Origin: Bacteroidota bacterium
Lineage (GTDB): Bacteria; Bacteroidota; Bacteroidia; Chitinophagales; Chitinophagaceae
Reading direction: 5' to 3'
DNA: 5,230 nucleotides
Assembly: GCA_028875955.1 (NCBI GenBank)
Contig: JAGWTX010000198.1
Location: 1 to 5,230 of the forward strand
The position numbers were made by a program, and so were the translations under genes. The notes below the pieces were generated by a model. The model was not told the DNA's origin and searched no databases. It worked only from the letters and a program-made list of their open reading frames with translations. Of this stretch, positions 1 to 5,230 are shown one piece after another. Numbering within the stretch: position 1 is the stretch's first letter; each line of letters starts with the position of its first letter.

Positions 1-53
1 TGAGAGGCAGAAACCGCAAACATCCCGATGATGATTGTCAGTATTTTTCTCAT
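1..53 (-). CDS. N-terminus of an exported protein (partial, runs off left edge)
   Basis: Only the first 17 codons are inside the window. They read MRKILTIIIGMFAVSAS, a classic Sec signal peptide start: Arg2 and Lys3 form the positive n-region, followed by a hydrophobic core and small residues suited to signal peptidase cleavage. The ATG at 51-53 is the only sensible start in this frame. The gene is divergent from the PAP2 phosphatase gene and shares a 113-base spacer with it. The mature protein is outside the window, so its function cannot be stated; a periplasmic or outer-membrane protein is inferred from the signal peptide alone. There is no purine-rich ribosome site directly before this ATG. 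A GA-rich stretch lies about 30 bases upstream (around 85-96). Confidence 0.65.
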   Translation of the reverse strand, partial: MRKILTIIIGMFAVSAS

Positions 54-166
54 GACCTAAAATTAGGAATTACCATTTTTTTTAACCCCTCCCTTCAGTA
101 GCATTTTTGTTAAAATTTCCGGAATGTGCAGGAGTACTGTATGTAACAAAGAGTATCTTTATTCCT

Positions 167-799
167 ATGCTGGGTAATCTTTTTTTACTTTCCTTTTTTC
201 AGGACTGCTGGAAATGGCTGGATCGGGTAGATACCGGCCTGTTTTTGAAAATCAACACCCAATGGACCAGTCCTTTTCTGGACAGGGTATATCCCTGGTG
301 GCGGGATGCCAATACCTGGTTTCCGGTCTATCTGTTTTTTATTGTATTTGCCCTGATGAATTTCGGTAGGAAGGCTTTTCTCTGGATACTTTTTGTGATT
401 TTAACGGTAACCCTCACCGATCAGGCAAGCAGTAATTTCATAAAGAATTTTGTCACAAGACCCCGACCCTGTCAGGATATGAACCTGATCATGAATGCAA
501 GGTTATTATTGGATCATTGTCCCAATAGTTTTAGCTTCCCCTCATCGCATGCCACCAATCACTTTGGTTTTGCCATGTTTATTTTTATCACGCTTCAACC
601 CGTGCTGAAAAAATGGGGTTACCTGTTTTTTCTCTGGGCGGGCACCATCAGTTACGGACAGGTGTATGTTGGGGTGCATTATCCCATTGATGTCTGTTTC
701 GGCACACTGTTGGGTTGTTGCCTGGGTTATCTTACGGGTACCCTGTTTAATAAAAAGATCGGTCTGCCGTTTGCAGATTTTGGTTTACAGCCTCAGTAA
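167..799 (+). CDS. PAP2-family membrane-associated phosphatase
   Basis: A 210-residue integral inner-membrane protein of the type 2 phosphatidic acid phosphatase family. Members remove phosphate from lipid phosphates such as undecaprenyl pyrophosphate, phosphatidic acid or phosphatidylglycerophosphate; the substrate here is unknown. The family signature is visible: K93-x6-R100-P101 (motif 1), P125-S-S-H128 (motif 2, with the proton-donor His) and H171-x3-D175 in a VGVHYPID context (motif 3, nucleophile His and its Asp). Motif 3 normally begins Ser-Arg, but here Gly164-Gln165 stand in that place. About five hydrophobic segments are visible near residues 51-66, 69-84, 132-146, 151-162 and 176-194, which fits a six-helix PAP2 fold with an amphipathic N-terminus. 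I chose the ATG at 167. A TTG at 107 would add 20 residues that do not look like family sequence. The gene stands alone on this strand and overlaps the convergent orphan gene by 7 bases. Confidence 0.9.
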   Translation: MLGNLFLLSFFQDCWKWLDRVDTGLFLKINTQWTSPFLDRVYPWWRDANTWFPVYLFFIVFALMNFGRKAFLWILFVILTVTLTDQASSNFIKNFVTRPRPCQDMNLIMNARLLLDHCPNSFSFPSSHATNHFGFAMFIFITLQPVLKKWGYLFFLWAGTISYGQVYVGVHYPIDVCFGTLLGCCLGYLTGTLFNKKIGLPFADFGLQPQ

Positions 800-1215
800 C
801 CAAATACCGATTCTTTTATGGACAGCATGACTGGATAAATCTTTTCCACCAAAGCTTCTGCCCGGGGATCGGGATAACCCAGGTAGATATCATAATCTTT
901 GGGTCCTTCATTGGTAGGGGCATGATAGGTCAGCGTAATATGTTTTTCTTCGGTAAAACGGGTAAGCAAACGATAGACGGTTTGTCCGGTATAGTTACCG
1001 ACCCACTCATCCAGCAGCGACAGGTCCAGGGAGAGGGTTCTGGACGTCAGCTGGTAATCATCCGGGAAAAAGATAATTTCCGAAGGATCCAGCAGATGTG
1101 TTTGTTCTTCTGCAATCAATAAGATCCGTTCAGCTTCTTTACTGATGGCTACATAGGGATATTGCGGATGCGCATCCGGATATAGTAGCAGGTATAAATG
1201 GAAGGTAAGCGGCAT
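793..1215 (-). CDS. Conserved-looking hypothetical protein, 140 residues
   Basis: I do not recognise a family. The protein has no signal peptide, no membrane helix and no cysteine, so it is probably a small soluble cytoplasmic protein. Visible features are a hydrophobic, Tyr/Pro-rich N-terminus (LYLLLYPDAHPQYPY), a central segment with several acidic residues, and a helical-looking C-terminal part after a YLGYPDPRAEALVEK stretch. The composition (balanced charges, regular spacing of hydrophobics, few rare residues) looks like real coding sequence, and this is the longest open frame in the interval. The start is the ATG at 1213-1215, with no evident Shine-Dalgarno site. Its stop overlaps the end of the PAP2 gene by 7 bases, so any terminator for either gene must lie inside the other. 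A competing plus-strand frame at 922-1122 is shorter and has low-quality composition. Confidence 0.65.
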   Translation of the reverse strand: MPLTFHLYLLLYPDAHPQYPYVAISKEAERILLIAEEQTHLLDPSEIIFFPDDYQLTSRTLSLDLSLLDEWVGNYTGQTVYRLLTRFTEEKHITLTYHAPTNEGPKDYDIYLGYPDPRAEALVEKIYPVMLSIKESVFGY

Positions 1216-1279
1216 AGGGAATCTTGTTTAAAAATAACCCATTTGTCGGTAGGGCTCGTCCGATTTTCCAAATGCAACT

Positions 1280-1293
1280 ATGGGGAATGGGGA
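1280..1293. repeat. Tandem 7-bp duplication (ATGGGGA x2)
   Basis: Two perfect adjacent copies of ATGGGGA lie in the middle of the divergent spacer between the orphan gene and the CNNM/CorC-type gene. Two copies this short can arise by replication slippage. No function is claimed. Confidence 0.4.
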
Positions 1294-1332
1294 TGAAAAA
1301 TCCATGGGAAAGCATGCGACTGCATTTTCAGT

Positions 1333-1348
1333 AAACCCGAAAACCCGA
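1333..1348. repeat. Tandem 8-bp duplication (AAACCCGA x2)
   Basis: Two perfect head-to-tail copies of AAACCCGA end 16 bases before the candidate TAGATTTG promoter element and 34 bases before the ATG of the CNNM/CorC-type gene. The position fits an upstream regulator site, with direct half-sites 8 bases apart, or the -33 region. Chance slippage is equally possible. Confidence 0.4.
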
Positions 1349-1364
1349 TTTCGCAGGGATTAAC

Positions 1365-1372
1365 TAGATTTG
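1365..1372 (+). promoter_or_regulatory. Candidate Bacteroidota -7 promoter element (TAGATTTG)
   Basis: TAGATTTG matches the Bacteroidota primary sigma factor -7 consensus TAnnTTTG at all defined positions and lies 10 bases before the ATG at 1383. Transcription starting a few bases further on would give a very short leader. I find no good TTG-type -33 element at the expected 17-23 base distance, so the call rests on the -7 box alone. Confidence 0.4.
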
Positions 1373-1382
1373 AGCCCATAAT

Positions 1383-2660
1383 ATGACCGAAGTAATCATA
1401 CTACTCATCCTGATCCTGATCAACGGACTGTTTTCCATGGCCGAAATCGCACTGGTTTCTGCAAGGAAAGCCCGTTTGGAGGCACAGGCCCTGAAAGGGG
1501 ATGTGGATGCCCGAAGAGCTTTGCATATGGCCGGCCATCCCGAAACATTTTTGTCAACCGTTCAGATCGGGATAACCCTCATCGGGGTATTAACGGGTAT
1601 CTATTCAGGCGATAGTTTTAAAGCCCCCTTGGAGGGATGGCTGCAGAAATTTGAGCTGCTCAGGCCATACAGCAGTACCATTGCCACCACCCTGATCGTG
1701 ATCGTGCTAACCTATCTTTCACTGGTATTGGGTGAACTGGTGCCCAAACGGATCGGTCTGAGCAACCCGGAGAGAATTGCCAAGCTGACATCTGCTCCCA
1801 TGCAGGTGGTTACCTGGATCACTTTCCCCTTTACCTGGTTGCTGAGTATTTCTGCAAACCTGATCATCCGGTTGCTGAATATCAAGACCCAGGACAACCA
1901 GGTTACGGAAGATGAGATCAAAGCCATCATCAATGAAGGAACCGAACATGGTGCCATTGAAGAGGCGGAACAGGATATCATTGAAAGGGTCTTTCACCTG
2001 AGTGACCGGAACATCACTTCACTGATGACGCACCGGACGGATATCATCTGGCTGGATGGGAACCAGACAGTGGCACAGGTGAGGGATGAAATGGAAGATA
2101 TGGTGCATTCGGTTTATCCGGTTTGTGATGAGGATATCGATCATATCAAAGGCGTGGTAACCATCAAGGATCTTTTTTCGGCGGATGAAATGGCTTCAGT
2201 TTTCTCCATAATGAAGGAAGCCATGTATGTACCGGAAAACAATTCGGCCTACCAGGTATTGGAAAAATTCAAACAGACCAAGATACACCAGTGTTTTATC
2301 GTGGATGAATACGGAAGTGTGCAGGGGCTGATGACCTTGAACGATATCCTCGAAGCGATTGTAGGGGATATACCCCAGGAAGAAGATGAGGATTATGAGA
2401 TTGTAGAAAGGGCCGACGGGACTTTTCTGATTGATGCACAGATACCCTTTTATGATTTCCTGTCCCGCTTTGATAAGACGGAATGGATGATGGAAGGCGA
2501 CCAGGATTTTGATACCCTGGGGGGATTCATCATTCACGAACTGGAGAAAATCCCGGTCACAGGCGATACCCTGGTCTGGAAGATCTTTACATTTGAAATC
2601 GTGGATATGGATAACCACCGGATCGATAAGATATTAGTGACGGTGGAAGCGGATGTTTAG
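1383..2660 (+). CDS. CNNM/CorC-type membrane protein (DUF21, CBS pair, CorC_HlyC domain)
   Basis: A 425-residue inner-membrane protein often annotated as 'hemolysin family protein'. Characterised relatives act in Mg2+ or other divalent cation export and resistance (CorC, MpfA) or in cadaverine/putrescine export (PaeA/YtfL); the substrate here is not determinable. Domain order: DUF21 membrane domain at about 1-165, with hydrophobic segments near 4-20, 56-77, 98-118 and 141-163. It carries the conserved N14-G-L-F-S-M-A-E21 of helix 1 and the GELVPK motif at 117-122. A linker helix follows (TEDEIKAIINEG, 175-186). Two CBS motifs, about 206-268 and 272-330, form the adenosine-nucleotide-binding pair. 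The C-terminal CorC_HlyC domain is about 338-423 and includes D377-TLGGFI. The length is normal for the family and nothing is missing. The gene is monocistronic by appearance, with a terminator starting 33 bases after the stop. GldE, a Bacteroidota gliding paralogue, has the same architecture but no gld neighbours are visible here. Confidence 0.93.
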   Translation: MTEVIILLILILINGLFSMAEIALVSARKARLEAQALKGDVDARRALHMAGHPETFLSTVQIGITLIGVLTGIYSGDSFKAPLEGWLQKFELLRPYSSTIATTLIVIVLTYLSLVLGELVPKRIGLSNPERIAKLTSAPMQVVTWITFPFTWLLSISANLIIRLLNIKTQDNQVTEDEIKAIINEGTEHGAIEEAEQDIIERVFHLSDRNITSLMTHRTDIIWLDGNQTVAQVRDEMEDMVHSVYPVCDEDIDHIKGVVTIKDLFSADEMASVFSIMKEAMYVPENNSAYQVLEKFKQTKIHQCFIVDEYGSVQGLMTLNDILEAIVGDIPQEEDEDYEIVERADGTFLIDAQIPFYDFLSRFDKTEWMMEGDQDFDTLGGFIIHELEKIPVTGDTLVWKIFTFEIVDMDNHRIDKILVTVEADV

Positions 2661-2692
2661 AAACTGTTTGCTTTACTGAATACATTCAATGC

Positions 2693-2723
2693 AAAGAGGT
2701 GAGCCGTGGCCCACCTCTTTTTT
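2693..2723 (+). terminator. Rho-independent terminator, possibly working both ways
   Basis: A perfect 9-bp stem pairs AAAGAGGTG (2693-2701) with CACCTCTTT (2712-2720). Inside it come one A/C mismatch and a further GC/GC pairing around a CGTG loop. The stem runs straight into a T tract (2718-2723). It starts 33 bases after the CNNM/CorC-type stop. The convergent lipoprotein gene ends at 2752, so the same hairpin also lies about 30 bases past its stop. On the minus strand only three T follow the stem, so termination in that direction should be weaker. Confidence 0.88.
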
Positions 2724-2751
2724 GCTTGCTTACAACCAACAGATTTGAAAT

Positions 2752-4587
2752 TTATCTTGGATTTCTATCTCTGGCAGTTGTGTATTTGTACTCAATGGGT
2801 AAGAAATATGAGCTGCCACCATTTACTGAAATAACAGTTGCATTGGTTCCCAGATTATTACTTGGCGTATAGGTTTGAGAGGCAAAACTCAGGTTAAACC
2901 AGGCCTGTCTACCCGTTGGAGTATACATGGCAGCCTGATTAAATACACCACCAGCGCCATCTTTATAAAGTGAATAGGCTGGGTTTACAGCATAGTCAAC
3001 ACCAAATACACCTTGTGGATAATTGGTAGGACCGGGATTCACACTTCCTACCAGATTTTTCTGAATATACAAACTGTTATCTTGTCTCTGTAATTGAACT
3101 GATCCATTCACATACCCGGTACTTGAAATAATTGTTTTTAACAGGGGTGATTTTATGATCCATCCGGGTACTAAAGAGATCACTTTAACTTCTACGGTAT
3201 CCAGGGGTTCTCCTGCATTCCCAGCCCTGGTCCTGTATCTGGCAGCTTCGGATAGAGATTGGTTGTTACTATTGTTAAAATACCAGTTGTTGAAAAATGA
3301 ACTTGATCCGATAATACTATCCGTTCTTATACTGCCGTTACTGATGTTGGTGAAAGGGAAGCCAGGGCTGTTGTTACTATAGTTGTAAGGGGAGAATATG
3401 GTATTGAAATAGTTTGGAAACGCGTTACCGTTGGCCGCATATACTTTCTTCCCGTTTTTGTCATCCGGGAATTGTACATAATATCCATAAGCGGAACCGG
3501 ATGAAATATTAAATCCGGCAGTTGCAGATAAAGTGGTACCTACTGAATCAATTCTGGGAACTGCAGAACTGGCATCTTCATCCTGCCAGGCATTCACAAA
3601 AAGTTTCTGTTGAACTTTTATATTCGGATAGGAAGTTACAAAAGATCCATCCGGCAGTTTAATAGTAAACTTGCCATTTGCATCACTTAAAGTGGCAAAT
3701 TGATAAACGGCACTAACTCCATTCAGGTTAAGTGTCCCATTAGAAGAAAAAGTTAAAAGCTGACCTGAAATGCCTTCTGCAGCGTCTCCATTTGTCAGAT
3801 CCAGGTCACCTAACAGGGATCCATTAATTGTATTACGGTTGGTAGCAGCATTATATAGTAAAATGGTAGTGGATTTACTGCTGGTTTGAGCAGAGAAAGA
3901 GCCTGAAGTTTGAAGTGCTGATCCCAGTACGGCAAAATTATTTTCTTGAACAAGCACAGAGCCATAGTTGGTGGCGCTGATAACAAAACTTGCGGCTGGA
4001 TCTATGATCAAACCTTCAAATTTCGCTATACCATTTGCATCGGTTGAAGCTGTTGCGATCGTGGTAGTGCCATATGGCAAAACTGAAACAGTAGCATTGG
4101 CTAATGGAGTGCGTCCATTGTAATCAAGTACAGTGACAGCATAATTGTGTTGTAACTGAAGTTTATTGGTTGCGTTGGTGTTGGCCTTATTTACACTGTC
4201 GGTCCAGAGCTCATGTGCTTTTTTGATTTGATCATTTAACAGAGCAGTATTTCTGGCAAGGCTGTCAGCAAATTTCAATTGTGCCAATGTATTCGCCTGG
4301 TTTTGCATGATTTGAGCCAGCATATTGGTTTGTTTCAGTATTTCGAGTGCTGTTGCTCCGCTGTTGATCAGATTTTGAATAACGATTTTTGCACTGTCAC
4401 CGCTTCTTTGTATCTGCAGATCTATTTGCTTGATCGCTAAATCGTACGAAAATTTTTGGGTTAAAAGGGTTGTTTGGGCTGCAATGGCATCCTTCTCGCT
4501 GAAGGCGTCCTTTTTGCAAGCACTAAATAATGCCGCCACCAGCACAATTGCTGCAATGGGTTTCATGGCTTTAGATAATTGTAACAT
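2752..4587 (-). CDS. Large lipoprotein with helical N-region and two regulatory-like beta-sandwich segments
   Basis: A 611-residue predicted lipoprotein of unknown function. The N-terminus carries a type II signal peptide: a positive n-region, a hydrophobic core (IAAIVLVAAL) and the lipobox F-S-A-C, with lipidated Cys24 followed by Lys-Lys-Asp. Residues 30-145 are helical and rich in Ala, Gln, Leu and Asn, with coiled-coil-like spacing (for example I83, L90, M94, L101, L104). Residues 148-218 and about 251-330 each look like a carboxypeptidase-regulatory-like or Ig-like beta-sandwich; the shared marks are TDANGIAKFEGL (182-193) and SDANGKFTIKLP (301-312). The remainder to 611 is rich in Asn, Ser, Tyr and Gly (an Asn-rich stretch at 400-443) and I do not recognise it. 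The ATG at 4587 gives 24 residues before Cys; an ATG at 4566 would give a shorter classic signal peptide with Cys17 and is equally plausible. The gene lies 41 bases downstream of the beta-barrel gene on the same strand, so co-transcription is likely. The location is probably outer membrane, periplasm-facing or surface-exposed. Base composition looks more AT-rich than in the CNNM/CorC-type gene. Confidence 0.85.
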   Translation of the reverse strand: MLQLSKAMKPIAAIVLVAALFSACKKDAFSEKDAIAAQTTLLTQKFSYDLAIKQIDLQIQRSGDSAKIVIQNLINSGATALEILKQTNMLAQIMQNQANTLAQLKFADSLARNTALLNDQIKKAHELWTDSVNKANTNATNKLQLQHNYAVTVLDYNGRTPLANATVSVLPYGTTTIATASTDANGIAKFEGLIIDPAASFVISATNYGSVLVQENNFAVLGSALQTSGSFSAQTSSKSTTILLYNAATNRNTINGSLLGDLDLTNGDAAEGISGQLLTFSSNGTLNLNGVSAVYQFATLSDANGKFTIKLPDGSFVTSYPNIKVQQKLFVNAWQDEDASSAVPRIDSVGTTLSATAGFNISSGSAYGYYVQFPDDKNGKKVYAANGNAFPNYFNTIFSPYNYSNNSPGFPFTNISNGSIRTDSIIGSSSFFNNWYFNNSNNQSLSEAARYRTRAGNAGEPLDTVEVKVISLVPGWIIKSPLLKTIISSTGYVNGSVQLQRQDNSLYIQKNLVGSVNPGPTNYPQGVFGVDYAVNPAYSLYKDGAGGVFNQAAMYTPTGRQAWFNLSFASQTYTPSNNLGTNATVISVNGGSSYFLPIEYKYTTARDRNPR

Positions 4588-4628
4588 AATTTGTCTGTTT
4601 TGGTTTGTGTATTAAAAATTAGAATTGG

Positions 4629-5230
4629 TTATTTATGTTTCTTGCTTTTTTTACCAAATGCGGGAATGGAATAACCCAATCCCAGCCGGAAGGAACTTGT
4701 TCTGATATTACCGGATACACCCGAAGTGCCGATGTAGGAGTAGTCATCCAATACTGGGGATAAACCACCAACAAAGCGGAAATCAACGAGCAGATCTTGC
4801 TGTTTCACCCTATTTGTGTTAAGTGGGAGACTCAGCTGTAAACCTGCTGTAAAACCCCAGTAATATGGCTTGAATTTGTCTACATACTGATTCCCGTTAA
4901 TGGTTGCGATTACACCTGGAAAATTGTCAACACCGGAAAGCAGGTTGCCTGTTTTCTCGTAGTTTTCTGTTTCACCCAGGGTAATGTTAAGGGTTGGCGC
5001 CACATAAACTTTCACAGACCACAAACCTTTTGTACTGACAGAATATGCAGCGCCAACGCTTGACTCCAGGCTGTGTATCAGATAATTGCTCTGTTTGACA
5101 TTTTTAAAAGTGATGGTAGGGTCAAAACCCAGTGAAGTCAGGTCTGTAAACTTCGTGAGTGATCCACCTGTTGCTGCATAACCGGTTTCTGCATACCAGC
5201 TGAAATGTTTGGATGATGCATACGCCAGTC
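4629..5230 (-). CDS. Outer-membrane beta-barrel protein, C-terminal part (5' end outside window)
   Basis: The frame is open from the right edge to the TAA at 4629-4631, giving 199 residues in the window; the N-terminus and signal peptide lie beyond 5230. A TTG at 5022-5024 could pose as a start, but reading continues upstream with the same strand-like pattern (HFSWYAETGY, SLESSVGAAYSV), so the gene is longer. Alternating polar and hydrophobic residues with Tyr, Trp and Gly mark transmembrane beta-strands: WSVKVYVAPTLNITLG, YYWGFTAGLQLSLPL, DLLVDFRFVGGLSP and the last strand SSFRLGLGYSIPAFG. Such runs resemble the OmpA-like/PorT-like 'outer membrane protein beta-barrel' families of Bacteroidota; I cannot assign one. 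After the last strand there is a short basic tail (KKSKKHK) instead of the usual terminal aromatic residue. The gene is upstream of the lipoprotein gene and probably in one operon with it. Confidence 0.8.
   Translation of the reverse strand, partial: LAYASSKHFSWYAETGYAATGGSLTKFTDLTSLGFDPTITFKNVKQSNYLIHSLESSVGAAYSVSTKGLWSVKVYVAPTLNITLGETENYEKTGNLLSGVDNFPGVIATINGNQYVDKFKPYYWGFTAGLQLSLPLNTNRVKQQDLLVDFRFVGGLSPVLDDYSYIGTSGVSGNIRTSSFRLGLGYSIPAFGKKSKKHK

Noticed and set aside
56..67. CCTAA-AA-TTAGG inverted repeat beside the left-edge start codon
   Set aside because: The five-base arms could be half an operator, but nothing else in the spacer supports a regulator site.
107..166. TTG-initiated 20-residue extension of the PAP2 protein
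   Set aside because: The added residues do not resemble the family N-terminus or a signal peptide; the ATG at 167 gives a normal-length protein with the expected amphipathic start.
922..1122. 66-residue plus-strand open frame
   Set aside because: It lies wholly antisense to the better 140-residue minus-strand gene, with no recognisable family and unlikely composition.
1712..1997. Two overlapping minus-strand open frames inside the CNNM/CorC-type gene
   Set aside because: They are antisense to a full-length, clearly conserved protein, and their translations show no domain; these are shadow frames.
2196..2618. 140-residue minus-strand open frame
   Set aside because: It is antisense to the CBS and CorC_HlyC region of the plus-strand gene and rich in His, Phe and Ile as expected of a shadow frame.
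2677..2688. Inverted repeat TGAAT-AC-ATTCA just before the terminator
   Set aside because: A five-base arm with a two-base centre is too short for a stable hairpin and is common by chance in AT-rich spacers.
3155..3382. 75-residue plus-strand open frame with a leucine-rich end
   Set aside because: It is antisense to the lipoprotein gene; the Leu runs come from reverse reading of Asn/Ser codons, not from a membrane protein.
4430..4615. 61-residue plus-strand open frame
   Set aside because: It is antisense to the lipoprotein signal peptide and helical region, with no independent support.
4614..4621. TAATTTTT on the minus strand as a promoter for the lipoprotein gene alone
   Set aside because: It misses the final G of the TAnnTTTG box in a very AT-rich 41-base spacer, with no -33 element; co-transcription with the barrel gene is simpler.

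Overview
The window looks like a chromosomal segment from a member of the Bacteroidota, most likely the Chitinophagaceae or close relatives. This is inferred from three things: a lipoprotein with a Cys-Lys-Lys-Asp mature end next to an outer-membrane beta-barrel gene, the lack of convincing Shine-Dalgarno sites in front of the main genes, and an exact TAnnTTTG promoter element of the Bacteroidota type before one gene. I cannot name the species. I see no tRNA, rRNA, insertion sequence, integrase, CRISPR array or phage gene.

Layout, left to right. Positions 1-53 (minus) are the first 17 codons of an exported protein that runs off the left edge. A 113-base divergent spacer separates it from a PAP2-family membrane phosphatase (167-799, plus). 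That gene meets a 140-residue orphan protein tail to tail (793-1215, minus), and the two stop regions overlap by 7 bases. A 167-base divergent spacer (1216-1382) holds two short tandem duplications and a candidate promoter. It is followed by a full-length CNNM/CorC-type (DUF21-CBS-CorC_HlyC) inner-membrane protein (1383-2660, plus). A strong intrinsic terminator (2693-2723) lies between that gene and the convergent gene that follows. The right half is a leftward two-gene unit: the C-terminal part of an outer-membrane beta-barrel protein (4629-5230, truncated by the window edge) and, 41 bases downstream, a large lipoprotein (2752-4587).

How the genes may work together. The left part is ordinary envelope housekeeping: a lipid phosphatase and a divalent-cation transport or efflux type membrane protein, each apparently a single-gene unit. 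The right part, barrel plus lipoprotein, is the only apparent operon and the best candidate for an undescribed envelope module. The lipoprotein combines a helical, possibly coiled-coil N-terminal region with two carboxypeptidase-regulatory-like beta-sandwich segments and an Asn/Ser-rich C-terminal half that I do not recognise. The sequence does not prove a new system; the pairing and the domain layout are what deserve follow-up. The other notable point is the PAP2 protein, whose third catalytic motif lacks the usual arginine.
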